A program made the position numbers and the translations under genes. From the NCBI GenBank assembly GCA_041781135.1, contig JBHAZV010000026.1, positions 62,001 to 126,000 of the forward strand: DNA of 64,000 bases, written 5' to 3'. Origin of the DNA: JAUMXJ01 sp041781135. GTDB taxonomy: Bacteria; Bacillota; Clostridia; Peptostreptococcales; Acidaminobacteraceae. Below the pieces are notes generated by a model. The model did not search any database. It had not been told where the DNA came from and worked only from the letters and a program-made list of their open reading frames with translations. Each line of letters opens with the position of its first letter. The stretch's first letter is position 1. Positions 35,079 to 44,804 of this stretch are shown here, in pieces.

Positions 35079-35505
35079 TTTATCAGTAGATTTATTTGCG
35101 CTTTTAGAAGCTGCTTACAAGGCGAGCGATAATGCCTATGCGCCTTATTCGGATTTTCGGGTAGGCGCCGCAGCGCTCACAGGCGATGGAAGGGTTTTTA
35201 CAGGCTGCAATGTGGAAAATGCATCCTTTGGCGCTGCGATATGCGCAGAGAGAATCGCGGTGGCAAAAGGCATCAGCGAGGGAGCAGGGGTTTTTACACA
35301 TATTGCGGTAGTAAGGCGTGACCGCGCCGGAGAACTCTTTCCGTGCGGAATATGCAGACAGTTTTTAAGCGAATTCGGCGATATCGACGTAGTAACCGAT
35401 GCCGGGGAGGGCGGCTCACTGCAACCGAAAATTTACAGGCTTTCGGAGCTTTTTTCGCACTCGTTTGGAAGTGCGGATCTTAGAAATATCAAGAGAGGAA
35501 AATAA
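35062..35505 (+). CDS. cdd: Cytidine deaminase
   Basis: 147 residues from ATG 35062, which overlaps the DUF3048 gene by 17 bases; the longer frame from 34900 is an overlap artefact. Zinc motifs: CAE in AAICAERIAV and PCGICRQ near residue 95, as in the tetrameric Gram-positive type. Deaminates cytidine and deoxycytidine to uridines for pyrimidine salvage. Stop overlaps era by one base. Confidence 0.93.
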   Translation: MSRKNSLSVDLFALLEAAYKASDNAYAPYSDFRVGAAALTGDGRVFTGCNVENASFGAAICAERIAVAKGISEGAGVFTHIAVVRRDRAGELFPCGICRQFLSEFGDIDVVTDAGEGGSLQPKIYRLSELFSHSFGSADLRNIKRGK

Positions 35506-36389
35506 TGTTCAAATCAGGATTTGTTGCAATAATCGGCAGGCCAAATGTCGGAAAATCGACAATATTAAACGCTCTTGTCGGCGAAAAACTTGCAATCATA
35601 AGCCCAAAGGCTCAAACAACGCGGCATAGGGCGCTTGCAATATACAATGACGATCAGTCGCAGATCATATTTGTGGACACGCCGGGTTTTCACAAGGCGC
35701 GGACCAAACTTGGCGAATTTATGGTAGGCGAGGTCAGAGGTTCGCTTGAAGATGTAGATGTAATTATGCTCGTAATCGACAGACCCCGTTTTGGAGACAT
35801 CGAGACCGAATTGATAGAAATTATCAAAAACAGCGGAGCTGTCAAGATTTTGGTGGTAAATAAGCTGGACACTATAGACGGCGAAGAATATCTCGAGTTT
35901 TTTGATCAAGCAGAAAAAGCCGGCATTTTTCAATCGATAATCGGTATCAGCGCCACTTTGGGCAGGGGCGTTGCCCAGACTCTCGATTTGCTTAAAAACA
36001 GTCTGCAGGAAGGGCCGCAGTACTATCCTTCGGATCAGCTCACCGATCAGACAGAGCGCACGATAGCAGGAGAATTGATCCGAGAAAAGACCTTGCTGTT
36101 TTTGTCGGATGAGGTTCCTCACGGCATTGCGGTCGACATCGTAAAAATGAAAAAGCGTGCCGATCGCGAATTATACGATATAGATGCAGATATAATCTGC
36201 GAACGCGCTTCGCACAAGGGAATAGTGATCGGAAAGGGTGGACACACATTAAAAGGTATTGGCAAGGCGGCAAGAGAGGATATTGAAAGATTGCTTGGCG
36301 CAAAAGTTAATCTAAAGCTGTTTGTCAAGGTGCGGGAGGATTGGCGCAATAATTTTTCGCAGCTCTCAGGTCTTGGATATAAAAAATAA
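35505..36389 (+). CDS. era: GTPase Era
   Basis: 294 residues. G1 GRPNVGKST near residue 10, G3 DTPG, G4 NKLD near residue 118, and a C-terminal KH domain (IVIGKGGHTLKGIGKAAR). Era binds the 3' end of 16S rRNA and assists small-subunit assembly, consistent with ybeY nearby. One-base overlaps with cdd and recO. Confidence 0.96.
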   Translation: MFKSGFVAIIGRPNVGKSTILNALVGEKLAIISPKAQTTRHRALAIYNDDQSQIIFVDTPGFHKARTKLGEFMVGEVRGSLEDVDVIMLVIDRPRFGDIETELIEIIKNSGAVKILVVNKLDTIDGEEYLEFFDQAEKAGIFQSIIGISATLGRGVAQTLDLLKNSLQEGPQYYPSDQLTDQTERTIAGELIREKTLLFLSDEVPHGIAVDIVKMKKRADRELYDIDADIICERASHKGIVIGKGGHTLKGIGKAAREDIERLLGAKVNLKLFVKVREDWRNNFSQLSGLGYKK

Positions 36390-37111
36390 TGATAAAAACC
36401 GAGGGGATAGTAATTTCGAGGCGGAACTCGTACAATGACGATGTCTTTCTGACTATTTTCACAAAAAAATTTGGTGTTATAGACGCGGTGGCAAAGCGCG
36501 CAAAATCCTTTCGATCTCCGATCAATCCATCTACTCGGGCATTTGTCTGTGCAGATTTTATTATGAAGCCTCAGTCTCCGCCGCTGATTGTAAATGCTGA
36601 TATCATATATTCAAATCTCGGAATTCTTGATGACATCGAAAGTATTTCGAGCGCCTCATATATTGTTGAGATTGTAAAGAAAACCCTGCCTGAGGGACTT
36701 GCAGAAGCCGATATCTACGATCTTACACGCGGGTCAATGAAGGTTCTGAACGACAAAGCGGCTCAGTGCAGTATAGTAAGATGCCATTTTGTGTGCAATC
36801 TCTGTTCGATGCTCGGAATATTGCCGGACTTGTCTGTATGCAACAGATGCGGAAGTGCAGGAAGCGACGATGACCGGCTTTCGCCGCGCGATGGCCGCAT
36901 ATGCAGAGAGTGCGCAGATTCGGAATATATGCCGGCGGATCCAAGATTTTTTCGGTTTATCGACTACCTGCTGAAGGTGCGATCGGCGCGACTTGCGCAC
37001 ACTGTGGCAGAAGCTGAGCTTATTAAAAAAGCGTCGGATTTTTCGGAGGCGCTGCTCCGTCATCATCTTGGTATTGAGAACATCAAAAGCAAAGAGCTGT
37101 TTTCTCTATGA
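36389..37111 (+). CDS. recO: DNA repair protein RecO
   Basis: 240 residues. N-terminal OB fold (KTEGIVISRRNSYNDDVFLTIFT) and a zinc finger made of CNLC... CNRCG ... CREC around residues 137-174. RecO loads RecA onto SSB-coated DNA with RecR. Final gene of the phoH-recO operon; no clear terminator follows. Confidence 0.93.
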   Translation: MIKTEGIVISRRNSYNDDVFLTIFTKKFGVIDAVAKRAKSFRSPINPSTRAFVCADFIMKPQSPPLIVNADIIYSNLGILDDIESISSASYIVEIVKKTLPEGLAEADIYDLTRGSMKVLNDKAAQCSIVRCHFVCNLCSMLGILPDLSVCNRCGSAGSDDDRLSPRDGRICRECADSEYMPADPRFFRFIDYLLKVRSARLAHTVAEAELIKKASDFSEALLRHHLGIENIKSKELFSL

Positions 37112-37133
37112 TGGTTACAAATCATACAAAATA

Positions 37134-37142
37134 TGGTACAAT
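37134..37142 (+). promoter_or_regulatory. Extended -10 promoter before the DUF4342 gene
   Basis: TGGTACAAT, predicted start near 37149, then CAGGAGGCTTTT and ATG at 37180. No clear -35. Confidence 0.5.
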
Positions 37143-37179
37143 ATACTGCTGATACATATCAAATTAACAGGAGGCTTTT

Positions 37180-37701
37180 ATGAATTACACAATGGAAGCG
37201 GTAGACGAGGTCAGGAAAAGAGCAAAGGTCAGCTATGAACTGGCAAAAGAAGCTCTCGATCTATATGATGGGGATGTTCTCAATGCGATTATTTATCTCG
37301 AAAGACAAAATAAACAAAACGAAAGCGCTGTAAAATCTTCTATTTCTAAACTCAAGGAAGTAATTAACGAAGGTTTTATATCTCAGATACAGGTCATAAA
37401 AAATGGTCAGGTGGTTTTTGACATACCTGTCGTTGCGGGTATTGCAATGCTAATGCTGTGGACTGGCCCGTTTGCGGCGGCGCTCCTGTTTGCCGTCGCA
37501 ACAAAATGCAATCTGCGAATAATCAAAAGAGACGGCGCAGAGTTCAATGTTACTGAAGTTACAGTAGAGAAACTGTCCGACTTAATATCAAAGATAAAGG
37601 AAGAATATTCCAAATTCAAGAATAAGTCACGCTGCTGTGAAGAGGATTGTGCAGAGCAGGATGAATTTGAAGATCCGAAACAAGAAAACTTGGAAGAATA
37701 G
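37180..37701 (+). CDS. DUF4342 protein with UBA-like N-terminal domain
   Basis: 173 residues. Residues 1-45 form a UBA/TS-N-like helical bundle (VRKRAKVSYELAKEALDLYDGDVLNAIIYLE). Residues about 60-125 are DUF4342-like, with IPVVAGIAMLMLWTGPFAAALLFAVA as a hydrophobic hairpin. A Cys-containing acidic tail follows (CCEEDCAEQDE). Function unknown, probably membrane-associated. Ten bases precede the glyQS start. Confidence 0.8.
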   Translation: MNYTMEAVDEVRKRAKVSYELAKEALDLYDGDVLNAIIYLERQNKQNESAVKSSISKLKEVINEGFISQIQVIKNGQVVFDIPVVAGIAMLMLWTGPFAAALLFAVATKCNLRIIKRDGAEFNVTEVTVEKLSDLISKIKEEYSKFKNKSRCCEEDCAEQDEFEDPKQENLEE

Positions 37702-37710
37702 GGGTATGTC

Positions 37711-39111
37711 GTGGCAATAGAGAAAAATATCAAACCAAACAGTCCGGTGACTATGGATAAATTGGTGGCGCTCTGTAAAAACAGAGGTTTTGTATTTCCG
37801 GGCTCAGAGATATATGGCGGGCTTGCGAATTCATGGGATTACGGTCCTCTTGGAGTGGAGCTTCTCAACAACATAAAAAAGGCGTGGTGGAAAAAATTCG
37901 TAAGTTCCTCTAAGTACAATGTCGGAATGGACAGCTCGATACTCCTTAATCCAGAGGTGTGGGTTGCGTCCGGCCACGTTTCGAGCTTTAACGATCCTCT
38001 TATAGATTGCAAAAACTGCAAAACAAGGTATCGTGCGGATCATCTTGTTGAGGAGCATATGAAAAACGGCGAGAGCGTCGATGGCTGGAGTTTCGAAAAG
38101 CTCAAGGAATACATAGATTCTCACGATATAAAATGTTCCTGCGGAAAAAAGGATTTTACTGATATACGCAAATTTAATATGATGCTCAGAACGTATCTTG
38201 GTGCCGTAGACAGCACGGCAAGCGAAACATATATCCGGCCGGAAACCGCGCAGGGTATTTTTATCAACTTCAGATCGGTACAGAGGACGAGCAGAAAAAA
38301 ACTGCCTTTCGGCATAGCCCAGATTGGCAAGGCGTTTAGAAATGAAATCACGCCGGGTAATTTTATTTTCAGGACAAGGGAATTCGAGCAGATGGAGCTT
38401 GAATTTTTCTGCAAGCCCGGCGAGGATCTGGAATGGTTTTCATATTGGCGCAAATTCTGCTTTGACTGGCTCACTTCGCTCGGTATCAAGGAAGAAAACC
38501 TCAGGTACAGAGATCATGACAAGGAAGAATTATCGCATTATTCAAATGCGACTACCGACATTGAGTTCCTGTTCCCATTCGGCTGGGGAGAACTGTGGGG
38601 AATCGCAGACAGGACAGACTACGACCTGAATGCGCATATGAAGCAGAGTGGAGAGGATCTTTCGTACACTGATCCTTTCACTAACGAAAAATTTGTGCCT
38701 TATGTTATAGAGCCGTCTGTCGGCGTAAACAGAACTGCGCTTTGCTTCCTGAGTAATGCCTATGACGAGGAAACGCTTGAAGACGGAAGCACAAGAACGG
38801 TGTTAAGGCTTCACAGTGCGATTGCGCCTGTAAAATGTGCGATACTCCCTCTCGTAAAAAAACTTTCGGACAAAGCGACTGCAATTTACGAAGAACTTAT
38901 ACAACATTTCGAGTGCGAATATGACGAGGCGGGCGCAATAGGCAAGCGATACAGACGACACGACGAGATAGGCACGCCGTTTTGCATCACTGTCGATTTT
39001 GACACCCTTGAAGACGGAACAGTCACCATCAGGTACAGAGACTCAATGGAGCAAAAAAGAATTTCCGTAGCCGATGCTGTAAAGGAAATCGAAAATTCAA
39101 TGAAATTTTAG
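37711..39111 (+). CDS. glyQS: Glycine--tRNA ligase, single-chain type
   Basis: 466 residues from a GTG behind GGGGTATGTC. Class II synthetase of the alpha2 type: FVFPGSEIYGGLANSWDYGPLG near residue 30, motif 2 region FRNEITPGNFIFRTREFEQME and the C-terminal anticodon domain. A Cys-rich insertion (CKNCKTRYRADH ... CSCGKKDF) is a likely zinc ribbon as in many members. Charges tRNA-Gly. No T-box is seen upstream. Confidence 0.96.
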   Translation: MAIEKNIKPNSPVTMDKLVALCKNRGFVFPGSEIYGGLANSWDYGPLGVELLNNIKKAWWKKFVSSSKYNVGMDSSILLNPEVWVASGHVSSFNDPLIDCKNCKTRYRADHLVEEHMKNGESVDGWSFEKLKEYIDSHDIKCSCGKKDFTDIRKFNMMLRTYLGAVDSTASETYIRPETAQGIFINFRSVQRTSRKKLPFGIAQIGKAFRNEITPGNFIFRTREFEQMELEFFCKPGEDLEWFSYWRKFCFDWLTSLGIKEENLRYRDHDKEELSHYSNATTDIEFLFPFGWGELWGIADRTDYDLNAHMKQSGEDLSYTDPFTNEKFVPYVIEPSVGVNRTALCFLSNAYDEETLEDGSTRTVLRLHSAIAPVKCAILPLVKKLSDKATAIYEELIQHFECEYDEAGAIGKRYRRHDEIGTPFCITVDFDTLEDGTVTIRYRDSMEQKRISVADAVKEIENSMKF

Positions 39112-39129
39112 TAATTGCAAAGGAGCGTT

Positions 39130-40131
39130 ATGAACGGCAGAGAGTACGCCGAAAAATTGGAGTTTGAGGTGCTTGCGCCTTATGCGGCAAAATCTGCTGA
39201 GGCAGTGCGCAGGGTTAACATTGAAAAATGTGACTTGCGCACTGAGTTTCAGCGCGATACTTCGCGAATTATACACAGTAAGGCATTCAGGCGATTAAAA
39301 CACAAAACTCAGGTATTTCTTTCGCCTGAGGGCGATCATTACAGGACCAGGCTCACGCACACATTAGAGGTCACGCAGATAGCCAAGACGATTGCGCGAG
39401 CACTTCGGCTCAATGAAGATTTGACAGAAGCGATAGCGCTTGGACACGATCTTGGTCACACACCGTTTGGTCATTGCGGCGAATATGAACTTGAGAAGAT
39501 ACATCCGGGAGGATTCAAACACAATGAGCAGAGCAAGAGAGTGGTAGAATTTTTGGAGCGTCACGGCGACGGGCGCGGATTAAATTTGACTATGCAAACT
39601 ATTGATGGGATACTCTGTCATTCGGGAGGGGTTTGGCCTTCATCACTGGAAGGAGGTATTGTAAGGCATTCTGATAAAATTGCGTATATTCATCACGATA
39701 TGGACGATTCTATACGCGCCGGACTGCTGAGCGAAGATGATGTTCCTGAATCTATCAGAAAAATAGCCGGAAACTCGCATAAATCCAGGCTTGACTATTT
39801 TATACACAACCTTGTATCAAATTTTCTTGCAGATCCTGTCAAAGGTTTTTCTGACGAAGGCAGGGAGGCATTTAATGAGTTGACTGAATTTATGTTCAAA
39901 AATGTGTACCTTAATTCAGCTGCCAAGCAGGAGGAGGCAAAAGCAGTTCATGTAGTCAGAGAATTGTATGATTTCTTCTGCAAAAATCCGGATCGAATGC
40001 CGGCTGATTGGTATGCAGATTATACGGGAACCGAAGGGATAGAGGCAGTTAAGGATTATATTGCCTCCATGTCAGACAGATATGCCATATCTGTGTTCAA
40101 TTCGCTTTTTGTACCGAATTTCTGGTTGTGA
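39130..40131 (+). CDS. dgt: dGTPase-like HD phosphohydrolase
   Basis: 333 residues from ATG 39130 behind AAAGGAGCGTT; the longer TTG frame at 39115 is unlikely. HD-domain motifs: THTLEVTQIAKTIARAL near residue 80, ALGHDLGHTPFGHCGE near residue 107 and SDKIAYIHHDMDD near residue 182. The family hydrolyses dGTP or other dNTPs to nucleoside plus triphosphate. This gene is the usual neighbour of dnaG-rpoD in Clostridia. Confidence 0.9.
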   Translation: MNGREYAEKLEFEVLAPYAAKSAEAVRRVNIEKCDLRTEFQRDTSRIIHSKAFRRLKHKTQVFLSPEGDHYRTRLTHTLEVTQIAKTIARALRLNEDLTEAIALGHDLGHTPFGHCGEYELEKIHPGGFKHNEQSKRVVEFLERHGDGRGLNLTMQTIDGILCHSGGVWPSSLEGGIVRHSDKIAYIHHDMDDSIRAGLLSEDDVPESIRKIAGNSHKSRLDYFIHNLVSNFLADPVKGFSDEGREAFNELTEFMFKNVYLNSAAKQEEAKAVHVVRELYDFFCKNPDRMPADWYADYTGTEGIEAVKDYIASMSDRYAISVFNSLFVPNFWL

Positions 40132-40138
40132 TGCGGCT

Positions 40139-41824
40139 ATGAGCAAAGATGTATTTAATTATATAAAGGAGAGTATTCCGATTTCGCGTGTGATTGGGGA
40201 CTATGTCGAATTAAAAAGCAGAGGAACTACGCACAAGGGATTATGCCCTTTTCACGGCGAAAAAACTCCGTCCTTTCATGTCGACGATAATCGCGGTATG
40301 TTTTATTGCTTCGGCTGCCATATTGGCGGAGATGTAATAAAATTTATCAGCGAACGCGAGAGGCTTGATCCGATAGATGCTTGTAAATTTATTGCTGATA
40401 AATATGGCATTGATATATCACAGCATCTCGGCAAAAGCGGCGATAAAAGTGTAATGAGCGTTTTAAAAGACGCGGCAGAATATTTTCGAAGAATGCTTCT
40501 TTCAAGCCAGCATGCAAAGGCTTATGCAAAGGGCAGGGGTATTGATAAAGATGCCGTTCAGAGGTTTTTGATAGGTTATGCGCCGGACGGATTTAATAAT
40601 TTGATCTCAGCATTAGGTCAAAGGCACAGTAGAGAGCTGCTGGTCAAATCAGGACTTTTTGGTGAAAAAGATGGCAGGTTGTTCGACAGATTTAGAAACC
40701 GGCTGATATTTCCGATAATAGACCAGCGGGGGCAGATCGTAGGGTTTGGCGGAAGAGCGCTTGCGAACGATCCTGCAAAATACTTGAATTCACCGGAATC
40801 GGACCACTTCAAAAAGGGCGAGCTGCTTTATGCGCTGAATAACTGCAAGGAGTTTATCAAGGAGTCGGGCTATATAATAGTTACAGAGGGCTATATGGAT
40901 GTCGTCGCGCTGTCGATTGCCGGCGTGAACAACGCTGTTGCCACGCTCGGAACGGCTATGACAGAAAAGCATGCGGAGCTGCTTGCGAGGTATACAAATC
41001 ATATCGTACTGTGTTACGATTCGGATAATGCAGGAATAAAGGCTGCGCTGAACGCAGTTGATACGCTTGGTAAGCATATTCCTACGGTTCGCGTCTGCAT
41101 GCTCGGCGAGGGTCTCGACCCGGATGAGTATGTCAAAAAATACGGCGTCGAAGAATTTCGTAAAGCGATCGAAAATTCGCCGCTGGGAATGATTTTTAAA
41201 ATAGACTATCTCGCAGGGCAGCACAATCTCAATAATATCGAAACATACAACAAGTTTTTGCGCGAGGCGACTTCCGAGATAAAAAAACTTGGCGATATGC
41301 TCGAAAAAAACACGTATTCGCAGTATCTCGTGCAAAAATATGACGCCGACCCGAAATTGGTACAAAATCTTGTAGGGGTATACGGCATTCGCGAAAAAAA
41401 ACGGGCTCGCAAGGAAGCTGACTCTAAATCGCTGTCGGAAGAAGAGCTTATTATTCGGAAATTTGTTGAAGACCACAAGAAAATAACGGATAATACTTTT
41501 CAAAAGCTGCTTTGCGTAGATTTTTCAGATGATTGCCGGACGGTTTTTTATGAACTCGTCAGTTATTTTGAGGAGGGGAGAGAACTTGATTACTCCGCTG
41601 TAGCCGAGGATATCGGTATGGAACTGACGCAGTATCTGCAAAAAATTGTCGAGACTGAGCTCAGCGGGGAGCTTCCGAGCATCGAGATACTCGTACTCAG
41701 CCTCGAATTGGCAAAAATTTCTGAAAGAATAAAACATAAGCCGGCTGCCGAAGAACTGCAGCGTCTTATGTCGGAGCGCGTAAGGATAATGAATGAAATA
41801 AGTGGTGAAAGGAGTAAATTTTGA
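40139..41824 (+). CDS. dnaG: DNA primase
   Basis: 561 residues from ATG 40139; the longer frame from 40061 overlaps dgt and reads nonsense at its N-terminus. Zinc-binding domain CPFHGEKTPSFHVDDN ... FYCFGC near residues 36-60, Toprim domain with VTEGYMDVVAL near residue 250 and CYDSDNAGIKAA. C-terminal helicase-binding region. No good ribosome-binding site precedes the ATG, so translation probably depends on coupling with dgt. Makes RNA primers for replication. Confidence 0.94.
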   Translation: MSKDVFNYIKESIPISRVIGDYVELKSRGTTHKGLCPFHGEKTPSFHVDDNRGMFYCFGCHIGGDVIKFISERERLDPIDACKFIADKYGIDISQHLGKSGDKSVMSVLKDAAEYFRRMLLSSQHAKAYAKGRGIDKDAVQRFLIGYAPDGFNNLISALGQRHSRELLVKSGLFGEKDGRLFDRFRNRLIFPIIDQRGQIVGFGGRALANDPAKYLNSPESDHFKKGELLYALNNCKEFIKESGYIIVTEGYMDVVALSIAGVNNAVATLGTAMTEKHAELLARYTNHIVLCYDSDNAGIKAALNAVDTLGKHIPTVRVCMLGEGLDPDEYVKKYGVEEFRKAIENSPLGMIFKIDYLAGQHNLNNIETYNKFLREATSEIKKLGDMLEKNTYSQYLVQKYDADPKLVQNLVGVYGIREKKRARKEADSKSLSEEELIIRKFVEDHKKITDNTFQKLLCVDFSDDCRTVFYELVSYFEEGRELDYSAVAEDIGMELTQYLQKIVETELSGELPSIEILVLSLELAKISERIKHKPAAEELQRLMSERVRIMNEISGERSKF

Positions 41825-43587
41825 AAAAATTCACAAAAAAACAAGAGGTATTTATTAACAATTTAATCTCTGAAGCAAAGTCTGTGGGAAAAATTTCCAA
41901 AAAAGACGTGGACGCGATGGTCGCAGAACTAAAGTTTACCAAGGAGCAGGTAGCGAACATTTTCGAGACTTTCACCAGCGAGGGAATTGAGGTGGTTTCA
42001 CCCAAAAAATCAAAATCTGTAAAAGCAGATACTGATAAAGTAAGTTCAAAGAAAGAAACAGTAAAGAAAGAAGCTGCTAAGCAAGAAACAGTAAAGAAAG
42101 AAGCCGTTAAGAAAGAAGTTGTAAAGAAAGAAACTGTAAAAAAAGAAAGCGCAAAGAACGAAGCTGCCAAAGAGGCGGAGACTAAAAAGAAAACTGCAAA
42201 AAAAACCGAAGCAAAAAAACCTAACGCAAAAAAAAGCGACGAGGAAGCAAAAAATATAGAGACTAAAGAGGATACCAAGGCTGATATCTCGAAAAAACCG
42301 GAGGAAAAAATGGCAGGCGTTCTTCCGACGCCGACAAATTCCCTCTATTTTGACGACATTGACGATGAAGACGAGGATTTTGACGATTTAGAAGATTTGG
42401 ATTTAGACGACTATAAACCATTTGACGAGGATGAAGACGAGGAAGATGAGGATTCCGACGATGACGCCGAATCAGCGGAGGATGAATTTGCGGATGAAGA
42501 AGTAGATTTTCCTGAAGATGGCGTGGTAGAGACATTTGACGATGACGAAGAACCTGAATTTGACGACGAAGTCATAGATCCTGATCTAATAGATACAAAA
42601 TTTGACGACGAGGAAGATATCGAAATTGATGATGAGCTCGAAGAATATACTGATGATGATGATGAAGATACTGACGACACAGAAAAAGAACTTAAGGTAG
42701 AAAAACGAGTCAAGGAAAAGGATTCGAAAGTAGATTTATCTGCGAGCAGCATCGGTATATCGGATCCCGTTAGGATGTACCTCAAGGAAATAGGTGAAAT
42801 ACCGCTGCTTACGGCGGAGAGGGAGCTTGAATTAGCCAAAGCGTACCAGGAGCACGAGGATCAGGAGGCAAAGAGAATGCTTTGCGAAGCAAATTTGCGA
42901 CTTGTAGTATCCATTGCAAAAAAATATGTCGGCAGAGGACTTTCTTTTATGGATTTAATCCAGGAGGGCAATTTAGGACTTATTAAGGCTGTAGAAAAAT
43001 TTGACTACGGCAGAGGGTTTAAGTTGTCCACCTATGCCACTTGGTGGATAAGACAGGCCATCACGAGGGCTATTGCAGACCAGGCAAGAACTATAAGAAT
43101 CCCGGTGCACATGGTCGAAACGATAAACAAACTGATACGCACGCAGAGGCAGCTGCTCCAGGAACTTGGAAGAGAGCCGAGTCCCGAAGAAATAGCTATC
43201 AAAATGGATATGCCGATTGAAAAAGTGCGAGAGATACTAAAAATTGCGCAGGAGCCGGTCTCGCTTGAAACTCCGATAGGCGAAGAAGAGGATTCGCATC
43301 TTGGCGATTTTTTGCCGGATCACGAAGCACTTGCACCGGCCGATGCTGCTGCTTCTGCAATGCTAAGAGAGCTTTTGTTCGAGGTGCTCGAAACCCTTTC
43401 CGACAGAGAGCAGGAAGTGCTTAAACTCCGATTTGGACTCGTCGACGGCAGGCCGCGAACGCTTGAAGAAGTCGGCAGGGCATTTAATGTGACGCGCGAG
43501 CGCATACGCCAAATCGAGGCAAAGGCGCTCCGAAAACTGAAGCATCCTACAAGAAGCAAAAAGATGCGCGACTTCCTCTGGCTCTAA
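41821..43587 (+). CDS. rpoD: Primary RNA polymerase sigma factor RpoD (extended N-terminus)
   Basis: 588 residues from a TTG behind GAAAGGAGTAAA. Residues 1-60 are a region 1.1-like domain; about 65-150 is a Lys/Glu/Ala-rich repeat tract; about 170-305 is an acidic Asp/Glu tract. Then regions 1.2-4: DPVRMYLKEIGEIPLLT, NLRLVVSIAKKYVGRGL, STYATWWIRQAITRAIADQ, and the C-terminal helix-turn-helix TLEEVGRAFNVTRERIRQIEAKALRKL. The charged insert makes it over 200 residues longer than Bacillus SigA. Directs housekeeping transcription. Confidence 0.96.
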   Translation: MKKFTKKQEVFINNLISEAKSVGKISKKDVDAMVAELKFTKEQVANIFETFTSEGIEVVSPKKSKSVKADTDKVSSKKETVKKEAAKQETVKKEAVKKEVVKKETVKKESAKNEAAKEAETKKKTAKKTEAKKPNAKKSDEEAKNIETKEDTKADISKKPEEKMAGVLPTPTNSLYFDDIDDEDEDFDDLEDLDLDDYKPFDEDEDEEDEDSDDDAESAEDEFADEEVDFPEDGVVETFDDDEEPEFDDEVIDPDLIDTKFDDEEDIEIDDELEEYTDDDDEDTDDTEKELKVEKRVKEKDSKVDLSASSIGISDPVRMYLKEIGEIPLLTAERELELAKAYQEHEDQEAKRMLCEANLRLVVSIAKKYVGRGLSFMDLIQEGNLGLIKAVEKFDYGRGFKLSTYATWWIRQAITRAIADQARTIRIPVHMVETINKLIRTQRQLLQELGREPSPEEIAIKMDMPIEKVREILKIAQEPVSLETPIGEEEDSHLGDFLPDHEALAPADAAASAMLRELLFEVLETLSDREQEVLKLRFGLVDGRPRTLEEVGRAFNVTRERIRQIEAKALRKLKHPTRSKKMRDFLWL

Positions 43588-43599
43588 TCAGAAGCTCTA

Positions 43600-44349
43600 A
43601 TGGATAGATTATCGGCACTTTACAGACAATACGAAATTTTCAGTCCTAATATTCGCTGTATTGCGGATATTGGGACTGACCACGGTTACCTGCCGCTTAA
43701 AATCTTAGAGGGCGGCTTTGATGGCGAGCTTATTGTAACCGATATAGGTTTTGGTCCATTATCGTCGGCAAAAAAAAATATAGGCGAGAGAGCAGGTGTA
43801 GAATTTCGGCAGTGCAGCGGTTTGAACGGCAATTTTTCAGATGTCGACCTTTTCTTCGTAGCCGGTATGGGAGGAGATCTCATATCGGAAATTGTTGCTC
43901 CAGCAATTTCCGATGCTGCGTTACATAACAAAGCTTGTCGCTTTCGGAAAGATGCGCTATTTGTCTTGCAGCCCATGACAAATTTCGAAAAAGTTTTCGG
44001 GATTTTGGATGAAACAAAGTATTTGTGGTCGTATTTTGCAAACGAAAGAAATAAACACTATAGAATTATTGTAAGCGGTGTTGCGTGCGTGCCGCACAAT
44101 CTTGATTTAATAAAAATCCCCCTCATATGCAATTTTGGTTCGGCAGCGGCGACGCAGATAAATTACGAGTTGATTCTGCGAGAAAATATTATGGACGCCA
44201 TCGATTTTTTTGAGTCGCGCATTTTACAGCAGAAAAGGATAACAGAATCGGCAAAGAAGAGCGGCGATAAGGATTTGATGCTATCCTGCGAAAAAAGAAT
44301 GCGCGATATAAAAAATACTATTGAACATCTGAGCGCCGAGATTATATAA
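43600..44349 (+). CDS. trmK: tRNA (adenine22-N1)-methyltransferase TrmK
   Basis: 249 residues. SAM-binding DIGTDHGYLPL near residue 23, TDIGFGPLSSAKKNIG and FVAGMGGDLISEI near residue 88, in family order, with a C-terminal coiled-coil. Methylates A22 N1 of tRNAs. Conserved gene order after rpoD. The usual DxGxxxG site is intact. Confidence 0.9.
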   Translation: MDRLSALYRQYEIFSPNIRCIADIGTDHGYLPLKILEGGFDGELIVTDIGFGPLSSAKKNIGERAGVEFRQCSGLNGNFSDVDLFFVAGMGGDLISEIVAPAISDAALHNKACRFRKDALFVLQPMTNFEKVFGILDETKYLWSYFANERNKHYRIIVSGVACVPHNLDLIKIPLICNFGSAAATQINYELILRENIMDAIDFFESRILQQKRITESAKKSGDKDLMLSCEKRMRDIKNTIEHLSAEII

Positions 44350-44355
44350 TATAGC

Positions 44356-44693
44356 AGCAAGTAAGTCAGACAATCGCGTTTTTAACGAGGAAAGTCCGAG
44401 CTCCGAGGGGCAGGGTGCAAGCTAACGGCTTGTGGAGGCGACTCCAAGGAAAGTGCAACAGAAAAAAACCGCCATGCAGCTGCGTGCGGTGTGGTAAGGA
44501 TGAAAAGGCGAGGTAAGAGCTCACCAGCGGGTTGGCGACTTCCCGGCTGTGTAAACCCCACCCGGTGCAAGACCGAAGTGGACAAAGAGAGCGCCCCTCT
44601 CTCCCAAGTGGTAGGTCGCTGGAGCGTACAGGCGACTGTGCGCCAAGATAGATGATTGTCTAATACAGAACTCGGCTTACAGACTTGCTTGCT
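44356..44693 (+). ncRNA. rnpB: RNase P RNA, class A
   Basis: About 338 bases beginning 6 bases after the trmK stop. P1 is visible: 44356-44367 pairs with 44682-44693 (12 pairs, one wobble). Hallmarks in order: GAGGAAAGTCCGAGCTCC, AGGGTGCAAGCTAACGGC, CAACAGAAAAAAACCGCC, CGGTGCAAGACCGAAGTGG and near the 3' end ACAGAACTCGGCTTACAG. The layout fits the ancestral (class A) type rather than the Bacillus class B type. A run of T (44694-44699) follows as terminator. It is the catalytic RNA that matures tRNA 5' ends. Confidence 0.95.
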
Positions 44694-44767
44694 TTTTTAT
44701 TTGAAGTTTTCCATTTGAAATTTTACAGAATAAAATAGTATTTGCGATTGTAGACAGCTCTGCAAAG

Positions 44768-44776
44768 TGATATAAT
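44768..44776 (+). promoter_or_regulatory. Extended -10 promoter of ppdK
   Basis: TGATATAAT with consensus hexamer TATAAT at 44771-44776; partial -35 TTGTAG at 44748 with a 17-base spacer. Leader of about 22 bases with TTAGGAGGAAGAA before the TTG start. Confidence 0.65.
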
Positions 44777-44804
44777 GTCTTGAATTTTTAGTTAGGAGGA
44801 AGAA

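Noticed and set aside
40061..40138. Longer DnaG start
   Set aside because: It reads dgt out of frame; DnaG homologues begin near MSKDVFNYIKE.
42411..42839. Serine-rich 142-residue frame on the - strand
   Set aside because: Mirror image of the Asp/Glu tract of rpoD (GAT/GAA read backwards gives Ser-rich sequence).
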